Source of the DNA: Acidobacteriota bacterium
GTDB lineage: Bacteria; Acidobacteriota; UBA6911; JACQSX01
DNA length: 29,899 nucleotides
NCBI GenBank assembly: GCA_016199665.1
Contig: JACQGG010000158.1
Coordinates: 1-29,899 of the forward strand
Reading direction: 5' to 3'
Shown here: positions 22,399 to 29,899 of the stretch, piece after piece
How positions within the stretch are numbered: the first letter of the stretch is position 1
Layout: each line of letters starts with the position of its first letter
Notes under the pieces: generated by a model
What the model was told of the DNA's origin: nothing
The model's input: only the letters and a program-made list of their open reading frames with translations
The model's database searches: none
Position numbers and translations under genes: made by a program

Positions 22399-23160
22399 TT
22401 GAAGAACGACTCGACTTTGTCCATTTCCGCTTTTTTCCCGGCGTATAACGACGCCCGGACCATCGACACGCTGGTGCGCGGGGCGGCACAGATCCTCAGG
22501 GGTCTGGGGGCTGATTTCGAAATCGTCGTCGTCAATGACGGGAGCCGCGACGGGACCGGGCAACGGCTGGAAGAGCTCAAGCGGGAGGTCCGGGAACTGG
22601 TGGTTATTCACCATCCCCGGAATCGCGGTTATGGCGCTGCCCTCATCAGTGGTTTTTGCGCTTGTTCCAAGGAGTGGATTTTTTACACCGATGGCGATGG
22701 GCAGTACGACGTCAATGAGATGCCGGTGTTGCTTGGCAAGCTTGCTCCTGGCGTTGACGTGGTCAACGGATACAAGATCGCCCGGTCGGACCCCTGGTAT
22801 CGCATCTGGCTGGGAAAGCTCTACCTGGAGGGAATTCACTGGGCCTTCAGTCTCCAGACCCGGGACGTGGACTGTGACTACCGCCTGATGCGGCGCGCAA
22901 TGTTTGATCGCATCCAGCTTCGCTGTGAAAGCGGCGTGATTTGCGTGGAACTAGTCAGGAAGATCGAACACGCGGGCTACAAGATCGCGGAGGTTCCCGT
23001 GCATCACTATCCGAGGCGGCATGGGCGCAGTGAGTTCTTTCGCATTCGCCATCTTAGCCGGGTATGCGTTCAACTGGTCAGCCTTTGGGTCCGCCTGATT
23101 CTCTTGCGCCGCTACGACTTCAAGATCCCTGCGGTTGCCAAGGAAGCTTCCACCAAGTAA
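22399..23160 (+). CDS. Family 2 glycosyltransferase (dolichyl-phosphate mannosyltransferase-like)
   Basis: A 253-residue GT2 enzyme if it starts at TTG 22399, right before the conserved LSISAFFPAYNDARTI. A GTG at 22282 overlapping the lutC stop would add 39 residues that look unlike the family; the bases between contain a TAGAAT that could be a -10 box, so I prefer the later start. The GT-A fold motifs are VVVNDGSRDGTG (45-56) and YTDGDGQYD (96-104, metal-binding), with DVDCDYRLMRR at about 156-166. A hydrophobic C-terminal segment (VCVQLVSLWVRLILLRRYD) suggests membrane association. It probably transfers a sugar from a nucleotide donor to a polyprenyl phosphate or similar lipid. An aminotransferase and a methyltransferase follow on the same strand. 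Confidence 0.85.
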   Translation: MKNDSTLSISAFFPAYNDARTIDTLVRGAAQILRGLGADFEIVVVNDGSRDGTGQRLEELKREVRELVVIHHPRNRGYGAALISGFCACSKEWIFYTDGDGQYDVNEMPVLLGKLAPGVDVVNGYKIARSDPWYRIWLGKLYLEGIHWAFSLQTRDVDCDYRLMRRAMFDRIQLRCESGVICVELVRKIEHAGYKIAEVPVHHYPRRHGRSEFFRIRHLSRVCVQLVSLWVRLILLRRYDFKIPAVAKEASTK

Positions 23161-23191
23161 AACCATCTTGTGAGCCACTAGAGTCTGATTT

Positions 23192-24292
23192 ATGCAGGTG
23201 ACTGTTCCCTTTCAGGACCTGACTCTGCCGGCCGAAGTGGAACGCGAAATTCAGAAGTCGGTGGAGCATGTGCTCCACTCGCGGTATTACATCCTGGGAC
23301 CGGAGGTGGAGCTTTTTGAAAAAGAGTTTGCCGCCTACCTGGGAGTCAGGCGGGTGGTCGCGGTCGCTTCGGGAACCGATGCCATTTCGCTGGCGCTCCT
23401 GGCCAGCGGCGTGGTTCGTCCCGGTGCCGAGGTCATTGTCCCGGCGCTGACTTCTCCCTTTACGGCTGTGGCGGTGCTGCGAGCGGGCGCGCAGCCGGTT
23501 TTTGCAGATGTGAACCGGGACACCTGGACGCTCGATCCTGCGTCGGCGGCCGCCTGTGTCACCGACCGGACTGTGGCCTTGCTGCCGGTGCATCTTTACG
23601 GGAATCCGGCTGACTGGGATGGACTGGCGCTTCTGGCAGCAAACCGGGGCCTGGTTCTTGTCGAAGACGCGTGCCAGGCTCATGGCGCTTTCTTTCGGGG
23701 CGTTAGAGTTGGAGGCCTCGGAACCGCCGCGGCCTTCAGCTTCTACCCGACAAAAAATCTGGGCGCCGCAGGCGACGGGGGAGCCATCGCCACCAACGAT
23801 GAACCGTTGGCTGCCCGATGCCTGCACTTGCGCAACGGTGCGCAGATCCGCAGGTATGTTCACGACCAGCCGGTCTTTCACTCGCGGCTGGATGAGGTCC
23901 AGGCGGCGCTGTTGCGCGTTAAGCTCCGCTGTCTGGATTCATGGAACGAGCAGCGCAACCGGCTGTGCCGCCGGTACCGGGAGAAATTGCCTCATTGTCT
24001 TTTCCCCCAACTGGCGCCGGGCGCCGTCCCTGCCGCTCACCTGGCAGTGATTTGCCTCGCGCAGAGAGACCCGCTGCGGGCCCATCTGAGTCAGCGCGGC
24101 GTGGAGACGCTCATTCACTATCCCGTTCCTCTGCACCGGATGCCCGCGTTTGCTTCTTGTCCGGCGGCACCCTGCCCTGATGCCGAGAAGATCTGCGAGC
24201 AACTTTTGTCGCTGCCTCTCCATCTGTCGCTTTCCGACGAGTTGCAGGACATCGTTGTGCGATCGATCCGGGAATTTGTGCCCGGCAAGTGA
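23192..24292 (+). CDS. DegT/DnrJ/EryC1/StrS family PLP-dependent aminotransferase
   Basis: A 366-residue aminotransferase of the sugar-transaminase family. Features in order: VPFQDLTLPAEVEREI, RYYILGPEVELFEKEFAAYLG, the PLP-phosphate region ASGTDAISLAL, VEDACQAHGA (D159 contacts the pyridine nitrogen) and the Schiff-base lysine K188 in FYPTKNLGAAGDGG. The C-terminus has GVETLIHYPVPLHRMPAF, typical for the end of the sugar-binding part. Members usually add an amino group from glutamate to a keto-sugar nucleotide. It sits 31 bases after the glycosyltransferase and 4 bases before the methyltransferase start, which suggests a joint pathway for an amino-sugar or modified glycolipid. Confidence 0.93.
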   Translation: MQVTVPFQDLTLPAEVEREIQKSVEHVLHSRYYILGPEVELFEKEFAAYLGVRRVVAVASGTDAISLALLASGVVRPGAEVIVPALTSPFTAVAVLRAGAQPVFADVNRDTWTLDPASAAACVTDRTVALLPVHLYGNPADWDGLALLAANRGLVLVEDACQAHGAFFRGVRVGGLGTAAAFSFYPTKNLGAAGDGGAIATNDEPLAARCLHLRNGAQIRRYVHDQPVFHSRLDEVQAALLRVKLRCLDSWNEQRNRLCRRYREKLPHCLFPQLAPGAVPAAHLAVICLAQRDPLRAHLSQRGVETLIHYPVPLHRMPAFASCPAAPCPDAEKICEQLLSLPLHLSLSDELQDIVVRSIREFVPGK

Positions 24293-24296
24293 CCCC

Positions 24297-25043
24297 GTGC
24301 GCGATCAAGATCTTGAGTACACCTACGAGTTGGAAGAAGACTTCTGGTGGTTCCAGGGAATGCGCGCCGTCACACTAGGCTGGATCGGCCATCTCCGGCC
24401 CCGGCTCGTGCTGGATGCCGGATGCGGCACCGGCTTTCATCTGCAGTGGCTCCGGCAGAAGCTGGGTGCGTCGAGCGTGATGGGCATTGACCTGTCCGAA
24501 ACGGCGCTGCGCTTTGCTCGCAGCCGCGATGCCGCTGCGCCGCTGGCGCGCGCCTCGGTGGCCCATCTTCCCTTTGCCGGAGAAAGCTTTGACCTGGTAA
24601 CCAGCTTTGACGTGATTTCCCAGATTCCACCCCAAATCGTTTCCGCGGCGCTGTGGGAATTCGGCCGGGTACTGCGGGCCGGGGGTTACTTTTTTGTCCG
24701 TGTCCCGGCCGCGCGGTGGCTGTACAGCAGTCACGACGAGGAACTCCAGACATACGCGCGCTATTCGCTTCCCGAGCTTGTCAAATTGCTCTCCGCGGCC
24801 GGGTTTACCGTGGTGCGATCCAGCTACGCCAATTACTTTCTATTTCCGGTCGCACTGGTGCGCCGAATTCTCAAACGCCTCGGCTTATCCTCCGGCTCTG
24901 ACGTGCGCCCATTTCCCAAACCGCTGCTACTCCTGGAACCGGTTTTTCTGTGGGCGCTCCGACAGGAAGCCAGGCTGTTGGCTGACGGCGGGCGACAATT
25001 TCCTTTTGGCCTCAGCGCCATCGCCCTGGCGCGGAAGACCTGA
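24297..25043 (+). CDS. Class I SAM-dependent methyltransferase
   Basis: A 248-residue protein starting at GTG 24297, four bases behind the aminotransferase stop; the frame stays open upstream only because it overlaps that gene. EYTYELEEDFWWFQGMR at the N-terminus is common in methyltransferases of glycolipid clusters. Motif I is LVLDAGCGTG (37-46), followed by VMGIDLSETAL, LPFAGESFDLVTSFDVISQI and LRAGGYFFVRVPA. The C-terminal 60 residues (FLFPVALVRRILKRLGL, KPLLLLEPVFLWALRQEARLL) are hydrophobic and may contact a membrane or lipid substrate. The methyl acceptor is unknown; the context points to a sugar or lipid intermediate. Confidence 0.87.
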   Translation: MRDQDLEYTYELEEDFWWFQGMRAVTLGWIGHLRPRLVLDAGCGTGFHLQWLRQKLGASSVMGIDLSETALRFARSRDAAAPLARASVAHLPFAGESFDLVTSFDVISQIPPQIVSAALWEFGRVLRAGGYFFVRVPAARWLYSSHDEELQTYARYSLPELVKLLSAAGFTVVRSSYANYFLFPVALVRRILKRLGLSSGSDVRPFPKPLLLLEPVFLWALRQEARLLADGGRQFPFGLSAIALARKT

Positions 25044-25076
25044 TCGGACGCATACTGCTTCTTTGAAGCAATCGCG

Positions 25077-25082
25077 TATAAT
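25077..25082 (+). promoter_or_regulatory. Candidate -10 box upstream of the small membrane protein gene
   Basis: TATAAT is a perfect -10 consensus, about 108 bases before the ATG at 25190. The -35 region is poor (CTGCTT at 16-base spacing), so the call rests on the -10 alone. Confidence 0.3.
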
Positions 25083-25189
25083 TGTTGGTGCAAGAAACGA
25101 AATTGTGCAGGCGGGCCTCGGGCAATGACGGCGCGAGTCAATCATGTCACCCGTGATTGGCAGTCCCTGGGCGCCATAAAGGAGCGGAG

Positions 25190-25558
25190 ATGATGCCAAT
25201 ATCAGCTATTTTGTGGGCGGTTGTCTTGTTGCTGGCTGGGAACGTACTAATGGTCTGTAAATGGCGATTGGACGTGCGGAGATTTCGAACCCGGTTGGAG
25301 GAGCTTGAACATCGTCTGTCCAGCGAAGCACAGAGACGCCAGGAATTCGAGAGCGCGGTTGACCTTTATTACGTTCCCAACTGGCGGGACGCGACTGAGC
25401 GGCTCGGAGTGTCCGCCATCTGTACCTGCCCTCCCTACCGTTACCGCAGTAGCTGCCTGAAGCATTCTCCGGAGATGCTGAAAAGGCAGGTCAACACGCT
25501 GAAGCAAATTGAAGGTGAATTCTTTGAGTCGGGCTCGCCGGTTCGCCTGTCCAGCTGA
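25190..25558 (+). CDS. Small membrane-anchored hypothetical protein
   Basis: A 122-residue protein from ATG 25190, with GGAG at 25181-25184 as a good ribosome binding site. Residues 4-23 (ISAILWAVVLLLAGNVLMVC) form one membrane helix. A short helix, probably a coiled coil (VRRFRTRLEELEHRLSSEAQRRQEF), follows. The C-terminal 60 residues hold YYVPNWRDATERLGVSAICTCPPYRYRSSCLKHS with three Cys and a His, cited here in overlapping description only; this could be a small metal or disulfide site. I do not recognise the family. It ends 18 bases before the stop of the convergent M61 peptidase gene. Confidence 0.7.
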   Translation: MMPISAILWAVVLLLAGNVLMVCKWRLDVRRFRTRLEELEHRLSSEAQRRQEFESAVDLYYVPNWRDATERLGVSAICTCPPYRYRSSCLKHSPEMLKRQVNTLKQIEGEFFESGSPVRLSS

Positions 25559-25576
25559 GCGTTTCCCTGGGCCGGC

Positions 25577-27529
25577 CTAGTTTGGCGGCATGGGAGCGGC
25601 CCCGTCCGGCGCCAGGGGTCGGAGAATCGCCGCGATCAGATCCGGCTTGGATGAATCCCTTTCCAGCCGCGGGTACCTGACTCCTTCGTGATAGTTGAGG
25701 GAGTGAGTGCTGTTAAATCCGTTATTCTCCACAGTCAGCTGCAATGCGGAGGAGGCCTGTTTGGTGGCCGCCACGGCGTGTCGCAGCACCTCCGGAGACC
25801 AGCTTTGCGAATTGACCGACAATAGCTTCATTCCCGGCGCGATACCCGCGAGATCGGCTGCTTTTCCCGGCACAATATCTATGATGGCGCCGTCGTTTGC
25901 CACCAGCAGGCCGATTGAGGCGCTGAAATTGGAGCGTCTGTGCACGCTCTCGCTTGCCGCCTGCAGCTCGGAAGGAGTTCCGTTGTAGGACAGCCGCCAC
26001 CCTCCTCGGTGAATTCCGTCCAGCGGGGCCTGGGGAGAGATCGTCCCCACTCGAGCGGTCAGCAGGGACTTCCAATCGTATGGCGCGACGTCATTGAGCG
26101 CCCGCACCAGGTCATCCAAGGTGTAAGGCTTGATTGAGGGCGCCCCGCCCCCACCTCCGTAGAAGAGGCGGCAAAAATCATCCAGTGACCTCCGGCCGTT
26201 TGTCTGCTGCCGAATCAAGGTATCGACCTCCAGCCAGACCAGGACGGACTCGTCGTAAAAGTCTGTTCCCCGGCGCCAGGCGGCCCAGTCGGGCCGGGCG
26301 AAATACAAGAGCTGCGCCGCGGTTGCCGTTTCTTCGAGCGACTGCCACGTGCGGCCGCTCTGGTTTTGCGCCCACTCCGCAATGCCAGCCAGATGGTCGT
26401 AAAACTGGCCGGGCGTCCAGAAGCCGCTGCGCACGGCGAGCACCGAACCGAGGTATTGGGTGAGCCCCTCATATACCCACAGCAGGTTGGTTTTCACCGG
26501 CTGTTGATAGTCGGTTGTTACCATGCCTGCCGGGCGCCGGTACTTGCCGTTCCAGGAATGTACAAATTCGTGAGGCATCAGGTCGGCGCCCAGCTTTCTC
26601 AGCTCTTCATCCGTCAGCGTCTTGGCGGCCACGCGGTCGTCACTCGATTCATGATGTTCCAGCCCGAAATGAGCGATGTGAGCGCTCAGGGACAATAGGA
26701 AACGATAGGACCGGTAATGCCGGGCGCCAAAGAGATACCCTGTCTCCGCCACCAGCCGATCAAAGCTTGCCTTCCACGGGATCGGAAGTTCCAGCAAGGT
26801 GGGTTCGTCCGCGGCCATTTCAAGAAAGTGAGGGGGATGGCCAGGCGGACCGATTGGAACCTCTTTGAAGTTAAGTCCGCAAAGAACCGGCGAATCCACC
26901 AGCGTTTCCAGAGAGGCTGGCCGGAAGATCACCTGCGGGCCGCGGTGATCCTGCACGGGCAGTGCGGTCCCAAACTTCCAGCCGGCAGGCAATTTCAGCC
27001 GGGCGTGATACTCAAGCTGGAGCGGCGCAGTCGCTTTGGGATAGAACAACAGTTGATTCCAACTGATGACGGCCAGGCGCGCGCTGGCCGAGGCGCCGGA
27101 ACTGAAGCCGCCGACGCCGGGTGGAGGCGAGAGGAAGTCAAAAGAGATTTGGACGTTTTTTGCTCCGGACGGCACTTCAAAGTGGAATGCGTACATGTTG
27201 GTCTGGTCGCGGCGCCACACGAGAGGGTTGCCGCCGGCAACAATTTTCAGGCCTGCGACGTCGGCAACGGGGCCCGTCGGCGAGTGTTCTCCTGGAATCC
27301 ACTGCGGGTAGACCAAGGTCACCGGCCCGGGCGGCAGAGTCAGCGTCAGCCGGGAATGGAAAATTCTCCGGGGAGCTTCCGATGCGTCCACCTCGAGAAG
27401 AATGGGGGTTGGCTCGGTTGCCTGCGGGGCAGGCCGCGGCGCGGCGGCGTGCGCCATGGCTGAAAGAAAAACGAACCCCAGAGCCGGCAGGGGATTTTGT
27501 TTCCAGCGGTGAAAATTTGAGCGGCTCAT
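25577..27529 (-). CDS. M61 family (glycyl aminopeptidase-type) metallopeptidase with PDZ domain
   Basis: A 650-residue exported peptidase; ATG 27529 gives a signal peptide (PLPALGFVFLSAMAHAAA). Residues about 35-230 are the beta-sandwich N-terminal M61 domain (YPQWIPGEHSPTGPVADVAG is a family phrase). The gluzincin catalytic domain has HEFVHSWNGK with H320, E321 and H324, and the downstream third ligand E354 in WVYEGLTQYLG. A PDZ domain near the C-terminus (IGLLVANDGAIIDIVPGKAADLAGI, in pieces) probably binds substrate tails. M61 enzymes cleave N-terminal glycine or act as periplasmic proteases. It lies 34 bases behind the LIC_10091 gene on the same strand, so both may be co-transcribed. Confidence 0.92.
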   Translation of the reverse strand: MSRSNFHRWKQNPLPALGFVFLSAMAHAAAPRPAPQATEPTPILLEVDASEAPRRIFHSRLTLTLPPGPVTLVYPQWIPGEHSPTGPVADVAGLKIVAGGNPLVWRRDQTNMYAFHFEVPSGAKNVQISFDFLSPPPGVGGFSSGASASARLAVISWNQLLFYPKATAPLQLEYHARLKLPAGWKFGTALPVQDHRGPQVIFRPASLETLVDSPVLCGLNFKEVPIGPPGHPPHFLEMAADEPTLLELPIPWKASFDRLVAETGYLFGARHYRSYRFLLSLSAHIAHFGLEHHESSDDRVAAKTLTDEELRKLGADLMPHEFVHSWNGKYRRPAGMVTTDYQQPVKTNLLWVYEGLTQYLGSVLAVRSGFWTPGQFYDHLAGIAEWAQNQSGRTWQSLEETATAAQLLYFARPDWAAWRRGTDFYDESVLVWLEVDTLIRQQTNGRRSLDDFCRLFYGGGGGAPSIKPYTLDDLVRALNDVAPYDWKSLLTARVGTISPQAPLDGIHRGGWRLSYNGTPSELQAASESVHRRSNFSASIGLLVANDGAIIDIVPGKAADLAGIAPGMKLLSVNSQSWSPEVLRHAVAATKQASSALQLTVENNGFNSTHSLNYHEGVRYPRLERDSSKPDLIAAILRPLAPDGAAPMPPN

Positions 27530-27563
27530 GAAGCTCTCTGCGACCTGCCAGTTTAGGATTGAA

Positions 27564-28811
27564 TCAGAAGTCCTTGCCGGAGATGAAGTGCGTGGTGAGG
27601 AGCGACCGGTAATCGGGGTAGCGGTTGTGATCGTAGTCATCCAGAAAGACGGTCATTTTCTGGAGTGTGGTCGCCAGCCGATGCCCCGGAACCCGGGCCG
27701 GATGCATGAAGGAAAGGCCGGTGAAGGCCCGAATGAAAAGGCTCTTCTCATTGACCGGCAGTTTGCGCACGTTCTCCACGAAGGCTGCGAAAACCTCGCT
27801 GCCAAAAAGGAACTGCTCCACGTTGGAAACATAAAAAGTTGTTACGTTGTATCCATTCTGCTTCAGGTAATTCGCCACGGCGGCCAGCGCCTTATCGCCG
27901 GCGAAGTCCCCCACAATTGGGATCACACGGTTGTGCCGCTGAAGATCGCGAACAAAGGCGTAGTCTTGTTCCCTGGCCAGGAAGTTGGCATATTCTCCGT
28001 GCAGATTGGTTTCCAGCAGGATGTCTCTCATGCTCGGGAACCTGCCGTACTGAAAGCCTCCGGCCATCCCTCGGCCGCCGAAGCGAAATGAGATCTTCAG
28101 GTTGCCGATGCGAAAGGCGTTGTAGACATACGTCAGCGAAGACGCATCGCGCGCGCTCAGCGGATACTTGAATGTTTTCTGAATGACCCGCTGCAGCAAC
28201 GCCAGATTCTCCTTGAACACCTCCGCTTGCGATGGCACTCGATCCAGATACTCTAGAAGCTGTGGCAGTGGCGCGTTTGGGCCGGGAAAATCCCGGCGGG
28301 CCATCGGCTTGCTGAACAGGCGCGAGAGAAATTGGAAACGATTCTCCGAGACCTGAAACAGCGCCTTGTACATCAATTGCTGGACCATCGCTTGGCGGCG
28401 GATGTCCACGATGAAAGCGATCCGGGGGCGAATCTTGGCAATGTAAGTGAAGTTTTGCTCAGGGCCGACGCCCAGATAGGCCCCTCCGCTGGCGCCCAAT
28501 TCGCGCAGCTTGTCCACCACGTGGAGATAGGAAGTCTCGTTCGAAATGAAATTGTCCGACAGGAAAAATCCGCCCTCTTCGGAAAACTTCGCCACCAGGC
28601 GCGAAAATTCCTCGGGGGGAATGGGGCGCGTGTGCGACCTGGGAACCGGCTGGAGATCCTGCGCGATGAGGCCGATGGCGAAGGCCAGGATGACGGCCAC
28701 GGTTCTCAGCAGAGAAGGCAGAGGCTTCTCCCTGGTGAAGAGCCAGCGGGGGAACGGAATCTTACTCACTGCCTTTCCATTTTTCTGTCGCGCCATCTGA
28801 TTCTTGGGCAT
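27564..28811 (-). CDS. LIC_10091 family protein, membrane-anchored
   Basis: A 415-residue protein of the LIC_10091 family (named from a Leptospira protein of unknown function). Conserved phrases are FSRLVAKFSEEGGFFLSDN, ETSYLHVVDKLRELG, GGAYLGVGPEQNFTYIAKIR and PRIAFIVDIRRQAMVQQLMY. The late part VIPIVGDFAGDKALAAVANYL and VTTFYVSNVEQFLF is reminiscent of a methyltransferase-like Rossmann fold, though no SAM motif I is visible. A membrane helix at about residues 37-52 (TVAVILAFAIGLIAQD) after a basic N-terminus anchors it. Start ATG 28811 has no clear ribosome binding site; ATG 28796 is the alternative. It precedes the M61 peptidase gene. Function is unknown. Confidence 0.85.
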   Translation of the reverse strand: MPKNQMARQKNGKAVSKIPFPRWLFTREKPLPSLLRTVAVILAFAIGLIAQDLQPVPRSHTRPIPPEEFSRLVAKFSEEGGFFLSDNFISNETSYLHVVDKLRELGASGGAYLGVGPEQNFTYIAKIRPRIAFIVDIRRQAMVQQLMYKALFQVSENRFQFLSRLFSKPMARRDFPGPNAPLPQLLEYLDRVPSQAEVFKENLALLQRVIQKTFKYPLSARDASSLTYVYNAFRIGNLKISFRFGGRGMAGGFQYGRFPSMRDILLETNLHGEYANFLAREQDYAFVRDLQRHNRVIPIVGDFAGDKALAAVANYLKQNGYNVTTFYVSNVEQFLFGSEVFAAFVENVRKLPVNEKSLFIRAFTGLSFMHPARVPGHRLATTLQKMTVFLDDYDHNRYPDYRSLLTTHFISGKDF

Positions 28812-28978
28812 GCGCCGGCGGCTTGACCGATTCCCGGCAGTTCCAGAGACACTGCTCGCCGGAAAAACGCCTTAACGCGGCCTGCGCAACTGTCACTAAG
28901 ATTCTTAGAAAATGCTGCCGCATGTTACCCGGGTACGTCAACAGGTTTCGCACGCCGTTGGATGGATTGGCTCGGTTG

Positions 28979-29005
28979 CCCGGTTTGCCCGGTTTTCCCG
29001 GTTTG
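28979..29005. repeat. 9-bp tandem repeat CCCGGTTTG
   Basis: Three adjacent units CCCGGTTTG, CCCGGTTTT and CCCGGTTTG follow a partial unit CTCGGTTG (28971-28978). They end nine bases before the -35 box TTGACA at 29014, so they could influence the promoter. It may also be a passive slippage product. Confidence 0.8.
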
Positions 29006-29013
29006 TTTCTGTT

Positions 29014-29041
29014 TTGACAGAGGTGCCAATTGTGGTATCAT
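29014..29041 (+). promoter_or_regulatory. Sigma70-type promoter candidate for the ABC ATPase gene
   Basis: TTGACA (29014-29019) is a perfect -35 box and TATCAT (29036-29041) a good -10 box, spaced by 16 bases. The transcript would have a leader of about 130 bases before the ATG at 29178. Confidence 0.6.
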
Positions 29042-29118
29042 GAGTCTCTTTCTTTTCGGGAATAGTGGGGGTGTGCGCGTATTGCGCAAATGCCCGCGGC
29101 GGACAGGGTTGGGCGGGA

Positions 29119-29147
29119 TTGAAAGTGCCGTCAAGGCAAGGTAAAAA
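29119..29147 (+). promoter_or_regulatory. Second promoter candidate for the ABC ATPase gene
   Basis: TTGAAA (29119-29124) and TAAAAA (29142-29147) are separated by exactly 17 bases. It is closer to the gene than the first candidate and weaker in its -10 box. Confidence 0.35.
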
Positions 29148-29177
29148 TTTGCATATAGCATAAGCTGGAGAGAATCG

Positions 29178-29891
29178 ATGAGTCGAAATGGGGATTTATT
29201 TGTTCATCCTGGGGTACCGCTCAAAGGGGAGCAGGTGGTCAAGCACTACCAGGTGGGGGTGGATGTGGTGCACGCGGTGGACGGGATGAGTCTGCAGGTG
29301 GAGCCGGAGATGCCGGTGGCGCTGGTGGGGGTGAGCGGATGCGGGAAATCGACGCTGCTGAACCTGCTGGGGGGAGTGGACCGGCCGGATTCGGGGTCGA
29401 TCTGGGTGGATGGAGTGGATTTATGCGGGCTGAGCGAACGGGATCTGGAAGAGTACCGGCTGACCAAGGTGGGGTTTGTATTTCAGACGTTCAATTTAAT
29501 TCCGTCGCTGACGGCGCAAGAGAATGTGGAGCTGCCGATGACGATGGCGGGTTGGCTGGGGGCGCACGACAGGCATGACCGGGCGCAGCGGCTGTTGGAG
29601 CTGGTGGGAATGGAGAAGAAGGCGGGGAAGCGGCCCGACGAGTTGAGCGGCGGGGAACAGCAGCGGGTGTCGATCGCCGTGGCGCTGAGCAATGATCCGG
29701 CGATTATTCTGGCGGACGAGCCGACGGCCAATCTGGACCACGCCAATCTGGAGGTGGTGGCGGCGCTGTTGATTCAGTTGGCGCGGGATTATCACAAGAC
29801 GGTGGTGATTGCCACGCACGATCCCCGGGTGTTCTCCAAGGTGCCGTCGATTCTGGAGATGGAAGAAGGGAAGATGAAGGAAAAGTCGTAG
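29178..29891 (+). CDS. ABC transporter ATP-binding protein (LolD/MacB type)
   Basis: A complete 237-residue ATPase of the LolD/MacB/FtsE branch. Walker A is GVSGCGKST (51-59), the Q-loop FVFQTFNLIPSLTAQENVELP is the LolD/MacB form, the signature is LSGGEQQRVSIA, Walker B IILADEPTANLD, and the H-loop IATHDPRV. Such ATPases drive MacB- or LolCE-type permeases in lipoprotein release or export of peptides and drugs. The ATG has GGAGAG six bases upstream and promoter candidates in front. The window ends eight bases after the stop, so the partner permease is expected just outside. The coding strand is unusually rich in GGG and GTG runs compared with other genes here. Confidence 0.93.
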   Translation: MSRNGDLFVHPGVPLKGEQVVKHYQVGVDVVHAVDGMSLQVEPEMPVALVGVSGCGKSTLLNLLGGVDRPDSGSIWVDGVDLCGLSERDLEEYRLTKVGFVFQTFNLIPSLTAQENVELPMTMAGWLGAHDRHDRAQRLLELVGMEKKAGKRPDELSGGEQQRVSIAVALSNDPAIILADEPTANLDHANLEVVAALLIQLARDYHKTVVIATHDPRVFSKVPSILEMEEGKMKEKS

Positions 29892-29899
29892 ATATCTGA

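Larger units (their letters stand above)
28812..29177. other. Intergenic region with 9-bp repeats and two candidate promoters
   Basis: A 366-base divergent intergenic region between the LIC_10091 gene (minus) and the ABC ATPase gene (plus). No gene is recognised; a 64-codon plus frame from 28823 has no ribosome binding site and runs through the repeat. It holds the 9-bp array at 28979-29005 and promoter-like boxes at 29014-29041 and 29119-29147. GGAGAG near 29167-29172 is the ribosome binding site of the ATPase gene. Confidence 0.55.

Noticed and set aside
25063..25082. TTGAAG...TATAAT as a full promoter
   Set aside because: The two boxes are only 8 bases apart, too close for sigma70; only the -10 box is kept as a weak candidate.
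28823..29017. 64-codon plus-strand frame ending in Gly-Leu-Pro repeats
   Set aside because: The repeat part is just the 9-bp array read in frame, and there is no ribosome binding site.

Overview
This is a GC-rich bacterial window of about 30 kb, dense with ordinary chromosomal genes on both strands. Its content suggests a Gram-negative, aerobic soil- or sediment-type bacterium, most likely Acidobacteriota. The pointers are a large secreted metalloprotease and a second secreted protein built from the same type of ~100-residue beta repeats, M61 and P1-type peptidases, a LIC_10091-family protein, a lipid A-type acyltransferase and many short tandem repeats at gene borders. The taxonomic call is inference; no rRNA or tRNA gene was seen.

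Layout. 1-5.1 kb: a secreted Cys-pair protein and a 1144-residue secreted M4/M36-type metalloprotease, followed by repeat-rich DNA and a broken methyltransferase start. 5.1-7.6 kb (minus): an LpxL/HtrB-like acyltransferase that lacks the usual acidic catalytic residue, and a membrane-anchored double aspartyl protease. 7.7-9.7 kb (plus): lemA and two TPM-domain genes, apparently one operon. 9.8-11.0 kb (minus): a Tat-exported P1/DmpA-NylC-type peptidase with a duplicated 3' end. 11.2-12.8 kb (plus): a zinc-ribbon coiled-coil protein (possibly coupled to a 27-codon leader ORF) and a DUF1189 membrane protein. 12.8-14.0 kb: a long unexplained stretch and a histone H1-like Lys/Ala-rich gene (minus). 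14.2-15.8 kb (plus): an alkyltransferase-like (ATL) DNA lesion sensor and a secreted repeat protein. 15.8-19.1 kb (minus): a NodI/NodJ-type ABC exporter, then a P-loop/dCMP deaminase fusion and a DUF2007 protein. 19.2-22.3 kb (plus): a lutABC L-lactate utilisation operon interrupted by a TA-flanked MITE-like element. 22.3-25.0 kb (plus): glycosyltransferase, DegT-type aminotransferase and methyltransferase, a small sugar/lipid modification operon. 25.2-25.6 kb: a small membrane-anchored unknown. 25.6-28.8 kb (minus): LIC_10091-family protein and M61 peptidase. 29.2 kb to the end: a LolD/MacB-type ABC ATPase whose permease must lie outside the window.

The most unusual structural theme is short-period (mostly 7-bp) tandem repeat arrays at many gene junctions, several arranged as long inverted repeats, together with two independent duplications of gene 3' ends (37 bp each, offset 70-71 bp). 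Among genes, the P-loop/dCMP deaminase fusion (architecture reminiscent of yeast Dcd1 and of anti-phage AvcD proteins), the ATL protein and the acyltransferase with the altered HX4(D/E) motif are the items most worth testing. I found no clear undescribed defence island or CRISPR array.
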